A stretch of 64,000 bases of DNA from Panopea generosa (Eukaryota; Mollusca; Bivalvia; Adapedonta; Hiatellidae), in the NCBI GenBank assembly GCA_029582155.1, contig CM055899.1, forward strand, positions 71,787,719-71,851,718, given 5' to 3'. Below, in pieces: positions 11,401-26,400 of the stretch; position 1 is the first letter of the stretch, and each line of letters opens with the position of its first letter. The notes below the pieces were generated by a model, which searched no databases, was not told the origin of the DNA, and saw only the letters and a list, made by a program, of their open reading frames with translations. Position numbers and translations under genes: made by a program.

Positions 11401-14400
11401 AAAGAAAACATGTCCTTACCCATCACACCAATAGGAAACCAACATAAGAAGTCGGTGGTGACGACCAGTAGGAGGTTTCGGGCTATGTTTAAATCGTTCC
11501 TTCTCAGTGAGGAATTCTTCATCTTTCGTGAATTGGATCTGATTTCGCTATACAACAAGTACTGGCCAACAGCAATTAGAACAAAGGTTACAAAGTTTAA
11601 ACCAATGAAAATCATCACTGAATAAACCCAACCCGGTGGACGATCACGTGTAAGAGGAAGAGCAAGGCAGACGCCAGATTTTGAATAAAACTTATTCTGG
11701 AAGTACCCACTGTAAACAATGGGTATGAATGCAATGACTATGACGAATCCCCATGTCATCAATGACGCAACTAATGCCGACCTTGTACCGAAGCGTACTT
11801 GTCCAAATGGGTATTTTATTACGAGGAGTCTATCAATAGTTATTAGACAGAGGAACGTCACACTGGCTTCAGACGATATTGTTGACAGAATACCCGCCAT
11901 ATTACACCAGTGGCTATTTCTCCAGTATTCATCCATCCAAATGTACCTATAAGAAACGGAAATGTAAGACATTTATCTTCATGACATATTATGAAACAAA
12001 TTTACATGAATGATATTTGATAAATATGAGAAAACTTATGCAAATAGAAGTTTAAAGCTACAAGAAGGAAGAAAGAAGTTGAAATTCAGAATGTATGATA
12101 TATAAGTAAGAACTAGATAGCTAGAAAACAAGAAATTAGACGACGTTTAAAGCGAGAAATTAAGATTTAAAAGTAAGACGCAGGACGTTTGAAATAAGAT
12201 TGAAGAAGTAAGAAAATATGATGTAGAATTCAGAAATCTCTTCCCGGTTTTTGTTAAATTATGATTATGGAGCTGCTCTTGAATATGTTATCTAAATGAC
12301 GTTTACTTATTTTAATAATCGTTTATGTGCGTAATTCAAAAGCCATTATTATCTAAAATGAAGCACTGACTATTTCCACTTATTGTATAAATACAATAAT
12401 TACCACACAGAGACTATTAGTGTTATCATATTATATGTAAGAAAACATAGAAGTCCTACTTTAAGATGAAGGTCGTACCTGTTTCGAAATATAAGGTCAG
12501 CAATAGCTATTGTAATCAGGTAAATTCCCATTAAGAAATCTGCTACAGCCAGGTTTGTCACAAAGATTCCATATCCTAGTTTAAGTCTTTTCTTGTCAAA
12601 TTTCAGTCTATATACTAGAGACAAGATGTTTCCAAGAACAGCTGCTATCCCGATTACCCACAGAAGTGCTTGTAAGTTTGGATTTCTCATAAGATCTTCA
12701 CATGATGAGAATTCATCTTTGTGAGGAAGGCAGTCATTTTCATCAACGTTTGCTGGTCTTATACAACAGAATTTATATGCTGGAGTTACCATGTTCTTCA
12801 CTGAAACAACATCTGTGAACATGTTGTTGCTGAACGATTTTATGCTGTTGAATCGAAAATCTATCGTTTCCACCTGTACACCCCTAAATGAATAATCATC
12901 AATGACCGAAATACTGTTGTTTGATAAGTCTAAATAAACAAGGCTGCCCATGCCAGTGAAAGTGTCAGCTACTATTCTCGTGAGCTGTGTACCAGTTATT
13001 GACAGTTGCTGTAAATCCGTTAATCCTTCGAAGGCTCCAGCTTCAATGGAATGTAGTTGGTAATTACCAAACAAAACCAACGTTATGAGAAATGTCAGGG
13101 ATTTAAATGCCTTGCTCTGAATGCGTTTAATTAAATTATAGCTTAAGTCTAAAATACGTAAATTACTGGTTTTTACAAATAAAACACTTGAAATCGCCCC
13201 CAGTTGGCAATTTGAAAGATTTAATTTATAAAGAAAATATAAGTTGTCTTCAAAATTCATAGAACCTGCAGACAGGTCTGGATTAATGCTTAAATCTAAT
13301 AACCTGGTCGAACGCGGAATGCCTGTTAAATCTGATATTTGAAACTGAGAATCCATGCATCTGATCACAAAGCCCCTACAGGTGCATTTTTGAGGACATG
13401 AAAAGTCACAGAGGTATTCATCGTCACCATGGAAACATTGTTTTAATCCATCACAAACTTGATTTAGAGGAAGACACACCTTAGTTGCTCTACATCGATA
13501 CTGCATATAGCATACACTTTCATTGTGATCTGAAAAATGTAATAATACAAAAACATTATGAAAAAAAAAACGTGACAAAAGTGTGCAACAGAAACATTGA
13601 AAGAAGTTCGGAAATCTATGAAAAAATCAATGTGAACGTTCCAATCATAGACTTACAAGTAATATTATATGCTTTCCAAACGAATACCATTGACGCATTA
13701 GATAGTATTATAAAAAAGACATATGTGAATGTTTATATCTATAACATATGTTCAAACTCATTATATAACGTTCTTATACGTTCAAATTTATTTATTATCA
13801 ATAAGTACACTTATCTTTCTTACTTTCACATATTTCAGGAAATAATGTCGATCCAATGTTGCCAATGTCATCTAGGTTCCTTATTCTGATATACTTTATA
13901 AACGAACTGTCATTTGTTTCGACTCTTTTATTAGTGTTGGGATCAATGGTCATGTGGTACATTATTACACTCTTCTCACCCATTGGTTGGTTTGGTGGCC
14001 CAAGTATATTCCCTATTGCCTCAGAATCCTGACTGTGCTGTATATGGATGATGCCTAGATTTGACATCAAGCTATTGTGACTTTTAATTAAATAATTAAC
14101 TAGTTTGTTTTTATTTATTCGATATGTTTCTTTCTTTTGAAAAGCTTGATGTTTTAAATCAATTACTCGATGTGTTACGAAAACCTCCGAAGGTGATGCA
14201 TGAACAATCTTTGTAGAATTCGGATCAACTGCACTGGACCTTAACTCTACAACACGCACTACTCCTGCAGGCGAATACAGCTGTCTGGCCAGTTTGTATA
14301 CATTACCACTCAGCTTCTCTGTTGACGTGTCGGCTGGATAGATTATAATTTTCTCAGTTTCAGTCTCTTTGCACCCTTAAGTATAAATTAAAATGTAAGT

Positions 14401-17400
14401 GATTAGTTTGCCACTGCATCCATATGTACATAGAACCAAATGCATTTATAATTGAACATTAAGTTGAAAACATAACGTTTTAGTTACAGGCAGTGTTTGT
14501 TAAGAGAAAAGCGAAATTTGTCGTTTAGTGTGACTGTTCAAACAAATAGTTTATCAAAAACGACTGCTGAATACAGTCTGAGTATGTGTAATAACAAATA
14601 TGTGAATATAGATAAAGTTTAAATTGCTTTTTATGCTTATTGACTGTATAAAACAACATGTAAAAAAAATAAAAGCGTAAATATTAATATGTATAAATAG
14701 ATTGGCTATTTATACTAATTTACTATTGGAATTCCGGTTTTAAAGCTGGTAAATCAAGAACGGTAACTCTGAAGTTCACTTCCGTATCTTTTGGTTACCA
14801 GATTCTCTATACTGGTATCAATTGCAGAAATAAAGGGTACCACACTTGATCGAGTTAGTTCTTTGAACGTAGTAGAATTGCCCAATGTATATATTATGTA
14901 TATATCGTTGAATTCATAAGTTTTCTGCACAATTATCATTTTGAAGATGTTTTTTTTAGATTCAATGGGAGCTTTGTATTAACTAAACATAGAGACGTAC
15001 AGCAATTAATTTCGTCTTCTCCACCGGTACAGTGATTGTGACCATCACACACGAAACGATAAGGTATACAGAAACTGCTTGGACATTTTAGATATCCGCT
15101 CATGTTTGAACAATTGTGTTGCTCTGAAAATTAAAATGACATTTACATTCTGAATATATCTAACTTCCTGTGTGGAAGGTATCATCCCGTTACTGTTTTA
15201 CATCGTTTTAACGTAAAATGAAAATACATATTTAACACTAAATTGTGCAGCTGCTCGCTTTACATTATTGTTATAATAAACACATTTTCAATATTGCATA
15301 CAATTATTTATCCGTTGTTTACATTATAAGTATGCGTTTTTCATTCCGCTCAAAATCAGAAATTCACGCCGCACCACAGGAGAATATAACGTCCAAATAT
15401 TGTATATTTCTACATGGACCAAGGGATACTGTTCATATATATACAGTTACTTATACTATATTGCCAAATACAGCTAATACTTACATTACGTATTATACGC
15501 GCTGGAAACATTTAAAATGCGAGTAAGGCAAAAGATTGTCAGCTGTTTTTACAAAAACAATGCATGAAAAAGAGTATACGAGAGTGTTTATACAAAGTAG
15601 GTGTATTTATATTATTTATTACTCTCATACATACATATATAATAGTATATATATTTCTAATTGTCAAATAAATGGGCCACTATAATATTGTTAAAATGGC
15701 TAAAGAAAAGTTATACATATTGCTGCCATAACACATAACGTTTAGATACAAGGATGTGCTACTTGCTACATTATAGAAATTAATCTCTTCAAACCGAGAA
15801 TATAACGTTCAAATATAAATCTATTGATCTTCCTACAAGGGACATTTATGTTCAAAAAGAACAAGTACAATAACTTGCTTTCAACTGACAGTCTGTTATG
15901 ATATTGCTGCAAGGGGACTGTGTACGTTCAAATAGTAATATAAAACAACAATAACAACAACAACAACAACCATTAGTATATATTGATACCAAGAAGCAGA
16001 GCTATAGATGCAACTGAGGATCATTAAGCTCAAATACAAAGTTGTGTATGTACATATAGCTACCATTGAACATAACGCTGCGCTCAAATACAAAGATGTG
16101 TATGTACATGTAGCTACCATGGAATATAACGCGGCGCTCAAATACAAAGTTGTATATGTACATGTAGCTACCATGGAACATAGCGCGGCGCTCAAATACA
16201 AATTTGTGTATGTACATGTAGCTACCATGGAACATAACGTGGCGCTCAAATACAAATTTGTACATGTACATGTAGCTATCATGGAACATAACGCGGCGTT
16301 TAAATACAGAGTTGCTACTAGGGATCTGTATGTTCAAAAATTGACATATGCTAGTAGGATCGTAAATGGTCTGCGTAGAAATATCAAGATATGAGATGTA
16401 ACAAGGGTTACTTCGTTGTGTTTGCATGTATATTTAGATATCTTGCTGCCAGGGGACGTTCCAATTGAATACAGAATTAGTAATCCTGATACCAATGAAC
16501 ATTACGCGGTGAGGAAATGTAGATATATGTATCCTTCCTACATGGGATATCATCTTGCAAGCATACAATACCACTTGCAAATGAAGAGATAGCAGTTAAA
16601 ACTATAGGTGTCTGTGTTTAAATATCTTTATTTGGATGTTACCAGCGAACCGTAAGTTCAAATATAAGAAACACAATGTTCAAATACAGAGTAAAATATC
16701 TTGTAACCAGGTAACAATATGTACAAATACAGAGTTAGGTGTAGTGTTACACGTGACCAGTATGCAGCGTTCAAAAACATTTTAAGGGATCATACTACAA
16801 ATGTACTTAACGTATAAATACATAGTTAGGTAATATGTGTGAACAGTTTGTTCAAATACAGACATAAGCATCGTATAACCAGTGACCCGACATGTCCTAT
16901 TACACGTTTTAATGAAGACTTCACTCAACGTTACATTGTAACCATTCGATTCTGTTAACAATTTTTTAAGATAAATATGGCATTTTGAATGCGCCTACAA
17001 ATTAGTATATAATTAGACAGACGGCTCAAGCTTACAATATGCCAACATTTTAGAGTTGGATGGATTGTATTGTCCGTTGTCATTATCAACACATGACATA
17101 TTCTTAAACAATACATATGTACCTAATATCTCTAAATTGGATGGTAGACATAATCAAGACTGAAACTGTCCGATATTTGCTATACAAAGTGTTTGAGAAA
17201 TGTAAACAACATATACCAATGCACTTACCACAACCCTCTAAATACGTAAGCGACTTACATCCATCAATTTTCCCAGACCTATCCAAATCATGAAAACAGC
17301 GTTTCCTCTCAGGTATAGTCTTCTGCTCTCGTTCACAAGCCATTGTTCTTTCTGTTGGAATTTCATATTCTAAAATATTCATAATAAAATGAATGTTATA

Positions 17401-20400
17401 TAAATAAAAAAAATTATTTTATTAAAAGTATTAATACTATCTAAAAATATCTCAGCCGCGATGAGTTGATTACGTCATAGTGAAAGAAGAAGGCGACAGA
17501 CGCGTATAAAAGGTGTAATTGGAATGGAATTCCGGTATCAAGTACAAATTGATTCCTCGTACATTGGCAAGAAATATGATTTCTGGTGTATATAATAAAT
17601 ATATATAATTATGTGCTTATTTTAATCTGAACACGCAGAAACAATCGTGTTAATTTTGTTTGTTTGACTATTTTATGTCATCAAGGGCTAAGAGACGACC
17701 AAACTACTCTTTCCCGGGCTCCAGTATTCGAGTACATTGAGTACCAGTTTTTTCTTTTAAACAAACAATATTCATTTCATGTTAAAGACAAATTCAACAG
17801 AAAACAATGTGAATGAGAGATGCTATATTATGGTTACTGCATATTTATTTTATGCGCATGATAATAAACACTCAAGACACATCAATGGAGAGTATGGTCT
17901 TACGTTAGATATATTTTATACCAAACATTTTGAAATGGGGTTGGCCACATTTCTTTCAACTTAAATTCGGCATTCCACCTAACTTACCTTACTTACCTTT
18001 CTTACATATAATGGACTCAAAACTAAATCGCGTATTGCCATATGTTGGCAATGTATTGAGAATAAAGTTGTTTTCATTGAAGTAGCATGTACCGTTAACC
18101 AACAGTTTTACGCCAGTCACTTCATTTGTGTAATATTGGCAGGTCACATTTGTTCTAAAAATAGAAAAAATATATAGAAATACTTTAAAGTTGTGTTAAT
18201 GATAAAAACAATGAATGCATCTCTCAGTCTAGTTTATACTAAAATATTTTGATTCGATGGAGAAGGAAACTAGGAGGTTATATGAACCGCACTCGATACG
18301 TTGAATATGAATATGTCAGAGACTCGTGCACGAATATAAGTAACTTCAGGTCCTTGTTGTAGTTTCTGGTGGCACATTTAATGTTTCCAAATACTACAAA
18401 CATAACACCTATAAATGACATAATTTATTATTTTAAAAAGAAAGAGCTTGTTTATAAGTTTATAAGTTGAGATTTTAAACAAATAAAGTTGTATACACAC
18501 ACTTTTGTTGAAATGTTCTAATTTATGAATAAATAGCTTAACACGTGATGTTTTTTTGTTATCTAGTATGTAAAATATCGAATATTTCAATGACACATGG
18601 ACAAAATTCCACATGATAAAACAAAACAGTGACATCAATAATGGTTATAGTATTGATAATGTCTTTATTTAGAGATGACATTTTTAATGGAGTTTAACGC
18701 TATTTTAAACACATTTCAGGTCATATATGGCATATCCAGTTTTACTGGTAGGGGAAGACCTCAGACTGAGTAGAACAACCGTCCTTCGCAAGAATATGGA
18801 AACTTCCTCAAATAAAGTTTTTGCGGCGAGCGGGACTCGAACCTACGAGGAAAGTGATCTTGAGACGACGCCTTAGACCACTCGGCCACGGAGAACGCCT
18901 AGAGAAGGTAAAGTTATATAAATCAGCGAGACCCTCTGAACAACACATCAAATAAACAATTATATTCTCTACAATATCTTTTACGTTATATACACATACA
19001 AACGATTGTAAGAACGAAATGAACAATTATGTTTTACGTTATAGACACATGCAAACGACTGTGAGAATGAAATGGACAATTATGTTTTACGTTATAGACA
19101 AATACAAACGACTGAAAGAATGAAATGATCAATTATGTTTTACGTTATGTATATAGACAAGTGATTGTAAGAATGAAATGAACAATCATGTTTTACGTTA
19201 TAGATATGTACAAACGATGGTAAGAATGAAATGAACAATTATGTTTTACATAATTGATATAAATAAAATATTGAAAGAATGAAATGAACAATATGTTTTA
19301 CGTTAAAGCATTTACAAACGATTGTAAGAAAGGAATGAACAATTATGCTTTACATTATAGACATATTCAAACGCGAGTAAGAATGAAATGATGATCAATT
19401 ATATTTTATGTTATAGACAATACAAATGCTAATTCCTATTGATTACAAAATGCTGATAATTTTCATCTGATATTAAATCGAGTGCAGAAATTGAAATATT
19501 GCACTGCTACTTTGACATGATTTACAACTATCTTTAAAACATATTTTAAAGGCTTAAAAAAGACCGATTTATTTACTTTCACACATTTTTACACACAGTT
19601 TATATGTACATATTTTCGAATGCTGTCACTGTGTTAAATGTTTTTAAATTTCCTCCGACATAGAATAACAGAAAATAAAACAATTCGGTTAAATGTTTGA
19701 AACCTCCGGACTTTTTTTATTATTGAAACTTACGTCCCAAAATCATATAAGTCTGCAATCGCAGTGTAACCGAGACATTCACTAAAGCTTATTCCCTCAT
19801 ATGCTCCGTCATGTTGTGCTACTTCCATCATATCAGGTGTACAAGTCACCGACACCTATATATGACATAGGTTCGTGTTAGAAAACAATATAATGGTATT
19901 AAGTATAACACATCCTTAAATAATGTTATGCATAGATCCGTTCAGGTACTGAACAGCTAACCATTATTGACGAAGATATTTCAAAAATGCAAAAGTGACG
20001 GGTTAGCTGTACCACTTAGTATATTAACGTAGCATAAACGACGAATCAAAACAAACAAGATAATAAACATTCAATTGAGAATATAGTGTGTCTTTATTAT
20101 AAAAATGTTATCTTAATATACAGAACGGAACATCTAACATTTATGTACCTGACGTTTTAAGCATTTTCTGAAAAAGTATCAAAGCAATTTCTTTGAAATT
20201 TGGAAATGTATAAGAAAGAACATTATGGCTATGTAAAAATACATGCTTGTATGTTAATGCCGTATATAAATTTTAAAAGCGCCACTCCATATTTTGGTGA
20301 AGATATTGGAAATACAGAAGTGGCGGGTTAGCTGTTTCGTTCAGTATATCAAAAATGTTTCTTAATTTAGCATTTGACACAAATACACACCTATTTGAAA

Positions 20401-23400
20401 GAGAACGTTATCATTTGCAATACAGAATTTTATATCATTTATCATAAAAACACATGTCACTTTATAGTCAATGTAACATGTGTTCATGAATTTCATAAAT
20501 TCCGGTCATTTTAAACGACGTAGACTAAATCAACAGGGAGATGTTGATCTAATTAAGATGTTGAATAATTTTGTTAAATATTTTTATTTCTAGTTTTGCT
20601 TCTTGTCTCATGATTCGTTAATTTCAAACCAAACACAATGAATTTTATTTTTGGAAAAATGTATAAATACATTATCAAACTATCTTTTTATATAATATAG
20701 AAGTTTTAAACTTCAGTAGTGTTGAACTTACTGTCAAGCTACACTATCTTATATGGCGAGACAAGCTGTTAAGACAACATGCTTGAACAGCATATGTTTC
20801 AGAACGTGTTTATTTTAAACCTAAAATAATGGGCATGAAGCAATGCACAGCTCTAGCACTAAAGCTATACTCATATGTTCTAATTCAAAGGATTCCCAAA
20901 GTATATAACTGAAAAGATTCTTTGTCGCAATAAACTCTCCTTCAGCGCAATTAAGCTTCTTCGAGATTTCAAACATACTTTGGCACAGACATGTTCATGC
21001 AGATTCTATACAACTATAGCGCCGCTATATACCATCATTATTGATATAGGAGAAAACAGATTTTGTCGACATAGTTCACATGATATACATAGTAAGAGCT
21101 GTGTCACATGAAATCTCTGAAAAATATCTGTTACTTTGATTAAAACAGCACACCTTGATACAGAGTGTCATGGGAAATTAATAACAAACGAAATTCAGAA
21201 AAAAAATAACGAGAACATGCTTGGTTAAACGGACAACGGGAATCGATGTCACTGGTGTTCGCACATTAAATCACACTTTGTACACCCGAAGTTATAACCA
21301 TATGCGGAAACTAATGTTCGGGTTGTCTTATCTAATGGGAAATATTCAATAAATTATAAACAGTGTTCTTAAGGTACATTCAAAATGGTGTTGTATTGAA
21401 TACTGACATAATCAAGGGGACGCGTATTACCTTTCGTCAGACTCGAAAGCATGTAAACTATAACTTACGTACAACAATACTGTATAACTAATAAATCAGG
21501 TGATCAAATACTGGAATATTTATTGATGTTTGCCTGCTATGGAATAAACATTTATAATATCTATACAAAAATGGTTGCTTCTTTTGAGCGAAGATACCAT
21601 ATCTCTCTTAGTCCTATGTTTAAGACAGCGTGCATGTAGTTCATATGTAAAGTAAAATAGTTTATGTAATATGAGTAGCTGTGTTCTGGTCTGTCCGGAA
21701 AAAGATTACAAAATAGCGACCCGCATTTTAATACTTTATCTACAGGGTCCCTTACAAAGGATAATAGACTGTTGTAACCAGTCAGTTTCCAAATTCTAAA
21801 CCATATTTTCGAGGAAGCTTGATGATGCATTTTTTCAACTCGTCAATTTTATTTTTACCCACCACCACCCTAATTCCTCATTAACTCCGTTTTAGTTTAA
21901 TTCCATTCTAGTTTTAGTTTATACATACAGGTCAGGACATATTATATATCTTGTTTATTATGGTCATTGTTTTGTATCTGGCGGTTGTGTAAGTATATAT
22001 ATGCTTTGATGTAACCATATGTATTGGTAATTTATATGTCTTTTCCGGAATTATATAATAAATTATCCTGTTTTTCCCCCAAAAATGCTCATTTTGAATT
22101 ATTTGGTGTTTCGTTGTTTTAATCTTAACCATACAAGAGTCTTCAGTTCAATTGCATTTTGCTTTTCATTTTATTATTGCTGTGTTGTTATTTGTTTCAA
22201 AATATTTAAAGTCACGTGTAAAAAAATCTTAAGCATCAAAAATTAAAATGTATCTATCGAACGATTACAAAAATTAAGTTTGTGAATATGCGCGTGTTGA
22301 TGCGAATAAGTATATGTATATCTGCGCGTCGTTTACTTTAATCATCTATAATGTGTAAGAAAGAAAATGAATGTATGCCATTTCCTTATTTCTGTCATAT
22401 ATTTATGTACATATTTGTTTATTTGTATATGTTGACCTCAATGAATTCTACCAAGTAATGTACCCTCTGTAATCAGTGTATGCACTTACTTACCAATTTA
22501 CTCACTAACTCACTAGTTCACTCACTCACTCACTCACTCACTCACTCACTCACTCACTCACTCACTTACTCAATTACTCACTCACTCACTCACTCACTCA
22601 CTCACCAATTCACTCAATTACTTATTTACTCAACAATTGTCACGATCATTTTAACACAAATACTAACCAGATAAAACATGACTGTGTATTATTACAAACA
22701 ACAACGGAATGAAAACAAAACGTACAAACCTTGTGTATACAACGTTGAATCTTCAGGAAATGCCGTGGTATAACTATTGTATAAAGAGCGGTAAACCAGG
22801 CGTCGTCAGATATAATTGTGCTGTTTATAAACGTCACTACCTGAACCTTGTTATCGTCGGCGCTAACTTCAAACTGGCATTCAACTTCACCTATATCTGG
22901 CAATTTTAGATGATAAATATAATAAAATATAAATATAATGTCTTACCAGAATGCATTGAAATCGCAAGTTTCTGCTTAAACATGCCTCGCCTGTATTACC
23001 GATACTGTTATTTTAATCTTTGCAGCAAAACAAAACTGCACATTTCAAACCAATATTATAATTATATAATGAATATATCTATATTCCTTAATTTTTGTTG
23101 ACCAAATACTAAATTGCGTCACGCGATAAAGTCACTCATTGGCCCGTATCGGGTTATGCTGAAACATTGACGAATACAACGAATGCCGACCTGTGTATTA
23201 ACGAATTTTTCATAAATAGGATAAACTACAAGGACGGAATAAGACATTATCTTCGAATTGGACCTTCCTCTTTGTGATTCAATCAACTGTGATGCATCTT
23301 TAAGTCTCGTGTCAGTGGCCTTGGGATACTACACAACGTACACTAGCTATTTATATGGAAGGATGGACCATATAACAATACAATAAATGCACAACCATAA

Positions 23401-26400
23401 TAGAACAACGTTTAAAAGCAGCGAATTTATGCATTCTAATTACTTACAGAGAATACAGTTGTATTTATTAACAATCAGCAGAAGAATTCAATGGTATATC
23501 GCCAAAACATCCTTGTAAATAAAGCAATGTTGTGTATTGTGTAAACTCTGTCAGACAGACTCTTTGTAGTCTTTGTATTTACATCTTTGACTATAATTCA
23601 AATTTAATACTGATTTGATTTTTTACGCCAATATGCAAAACCTGTATACAACAAAATAACAATTTAGATATATATATATAAATTAATCATCTTGCTACAA
23701 TAACAACTGTAAACCGTTAAACAAGTAAAAAATGTCATGATGTAGTGTTTTGTCTTAAATTACCTAAGAGGTAGATTCCGTTATTTTTGTATCCTGCCTC
23801 AAACCATTCTTGGCATGTTGAATATATCGTCTGCTCGCATGACATTTCATCTAATCCATTGCTGCAGTCTTCGCTCTTGTCACATACTTCTGATAACGCT
23901 ATACACGTGAGATCATTACACGAGAATGCCACCGTTTCATTACAGGAGACTATTAATAATGATATGAAAAATATCAAAACTGTTAGTTAAGTGAAATATG
24001 ATTTAGTAACATGTATATTTTAGACGTATTTGATCCAAATTATGACTTGAGTGACTTGCATAAATTATATAAACAAACATTGAGACAAATAAAAAAGTAG
24101 TATCAGATTGCCCTACAATATGAATGTTTAATCCACACGTGAAATACAAATACACTGTTTGGTACAGTGAGTAACTGAGGTATCAGATATATCGTCTTAC
24201 AATGTGTAAATGTAATTATATGTAAAGGTATTTTATATGATGATTAATATTGACAAAATAATTTAAATGAACAAAATACCGTTGCATACGTATACTAAAA
24301 CGTACAATACGAGGGACATTCAATATATTCTGTCAATGGTCTTCAGATATTTAAGATTTCCACAGGAACGTGATTTTTATCAGGACATCCCCACAACCCC
24401 CACATCCCCCCTCCCCGCACAGATACACACGTTTAGAGTCTTGCTGTCCACGACCTAAATGTCGCATAGTGTTTACCGCAGGGGCTTAAATCAGGGGAAT
24501 ACGGGGGTGTTCAACCTTAATAACTTTTTCTTACTCTAAGAAAGATTGTACACTTTCACTTCTGTGGGCAGAAACATTGTCATGTATAAGCTGTATGCCT
24601 TCTAAGCCTTTACTTGGGCGTTTATTTTGATAAAAAAAAATGAAAGATTTGAGTTCTTTATATTTATAAAACTCTACCCTCTTTGCAAGGTATTTGTACA
24701 ACAGGACCACTAGAATTGAAGGAAATGGTATATAAGACATTCTTGGCGCTTTTTGTCCTCTTTGCTTTGACCGGCCTAGCCTGATTTTTCTTGGTCAGGT
24801 GTCAGCAAGTGGGGATCCATCTAGCACAAAGCTTCTTTTATTTCAACCAGTTAGTCAGAATACGATGTACGGTGCCTTCTGAAATGCCTAGACTATAAGC
24901 TATCTGGGAAACAATATACTGTCCATCTTCTTCTACCAAAGCTGTAACAGCACGAATGTTTTCCTTTGTTGTTGCAACAACAGGCCTACATGGGCAGTTA
25001 TCTTCATGCAGGCCATGCTGACCGCCCCCACCCCCCCCCCCCCCCCCCTTAGATTTTTTAACTAAACGAAAATCTGCTCTGACGATAACTGCAAAGAGAC
25101 TCGGTCTTTAAGCTCTTATATCATTTTTTTTCTTCAGGTATCATTATTGCATTGAAATATTGCCACTGTACATGAGTGTGCATAATTCAACACTGAATAT
25201 CTTGGTCAATTATAATCGGATTAAATTTAAAATTCGCAGGTGTATTGAATAAACATTCCCAAACAAATATTTTTACAACTGCACGGTTTTTTCATGTTTT
25301 TACACGACATTGTTTCTACGGAAGGCCATTAGTGAATTTGTTGAATGCCTCTCATAGTTTGAAAATTTGCCTCTGATATTCGCCTGACGTTTCTTTATTA
25401 TTTCGAGTATCGCTATTTAAATTTATACATGACATTAACAGGCAGTTATGTATGTTTCAATACCTTAAACGTTCCTACTTATTCATGTCAAAGTTTCAAG
25501 GAAATTGTTTTGAGACTTTTTGGGAAAATACATTAAATGAGCGGTACATAAAATATCAGGTGGCGAGTAAGCTGTTCCGTATATTTACATATTCCGCGCT
25601 TGTTCAAATCAATGCCCACGAAATACTACTGTTACAGCAATTATTTTAATTATATTTTGTTGTAACATTCATTTCCATATAAAGATCTCGAAATTAAGTT
25701 TATACCGTTATACTTTTCCATTTATACTTAAGAGTATTTATCATTAAATGTTTTTGACATTGTTAAGATGACATTGATGTAAGATATAATTATAGAACAA
25801 CATACCACAGTTTACTTCGTCACTTGCATCTAAACAGTCAGCAACAGCATCGCATCTTAAATAAAATGGGATACACTGCCTGTTTGCACATTGAAACTGG
25901 CTCTCATTGCATGCTGGGTAGACTGGAAATGAATATTTTTACAGTTATTTATTATACATTTATTAGGCTTAAAATTAAATTGAGTTCGCGGCGTTCTTAT
26001 CAGACTGACAAAAAAAATGTAAACTTAAACTATGAAGTATCGGCTTTCGTTTTAGCTTTTGTCTTATATGGTACCTGGTTTCTCGTTGAAAGCGCCCCGT
26101 GGCGGTAAGTATTTTACGGACGATATTTGCCGTTTCTCCCTTATTAAAAAAGTCAATTTCTATCCCAAAAAAATATATTTTATTTCCTTAGTAGTACAAG
26201 TGTACACATGTTTGATAATTTATGCTAGATGTAAACAAAATCCGATAGGAACACCGCAAACTATCTTAAGACTTGTTTCGCAGTAGGAAACAGTTCAATA
26301 TCTAATTGACGTTCGTCATAGACATAATGAATAACATGTATATGTCATGTTTCATAATTATTAGTTATTTTAAAATACCATCGCGTTTATTACTAACAAT

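Noticed and set aside
15896-16427. Overlapping 128-141-codon frames on both strands
   Set aside because: Products of the 54-bp minisatellite.
18822-18900. Possible class II tRNA gene on the minus strand
   Set aside because: Good box A and box B, but the acceptor stem does not pair and a SINE body follows.
22480-22674. Frame encoding repeated THSL
   Set aside because: Translation of an (ACTC)n microsatellite.
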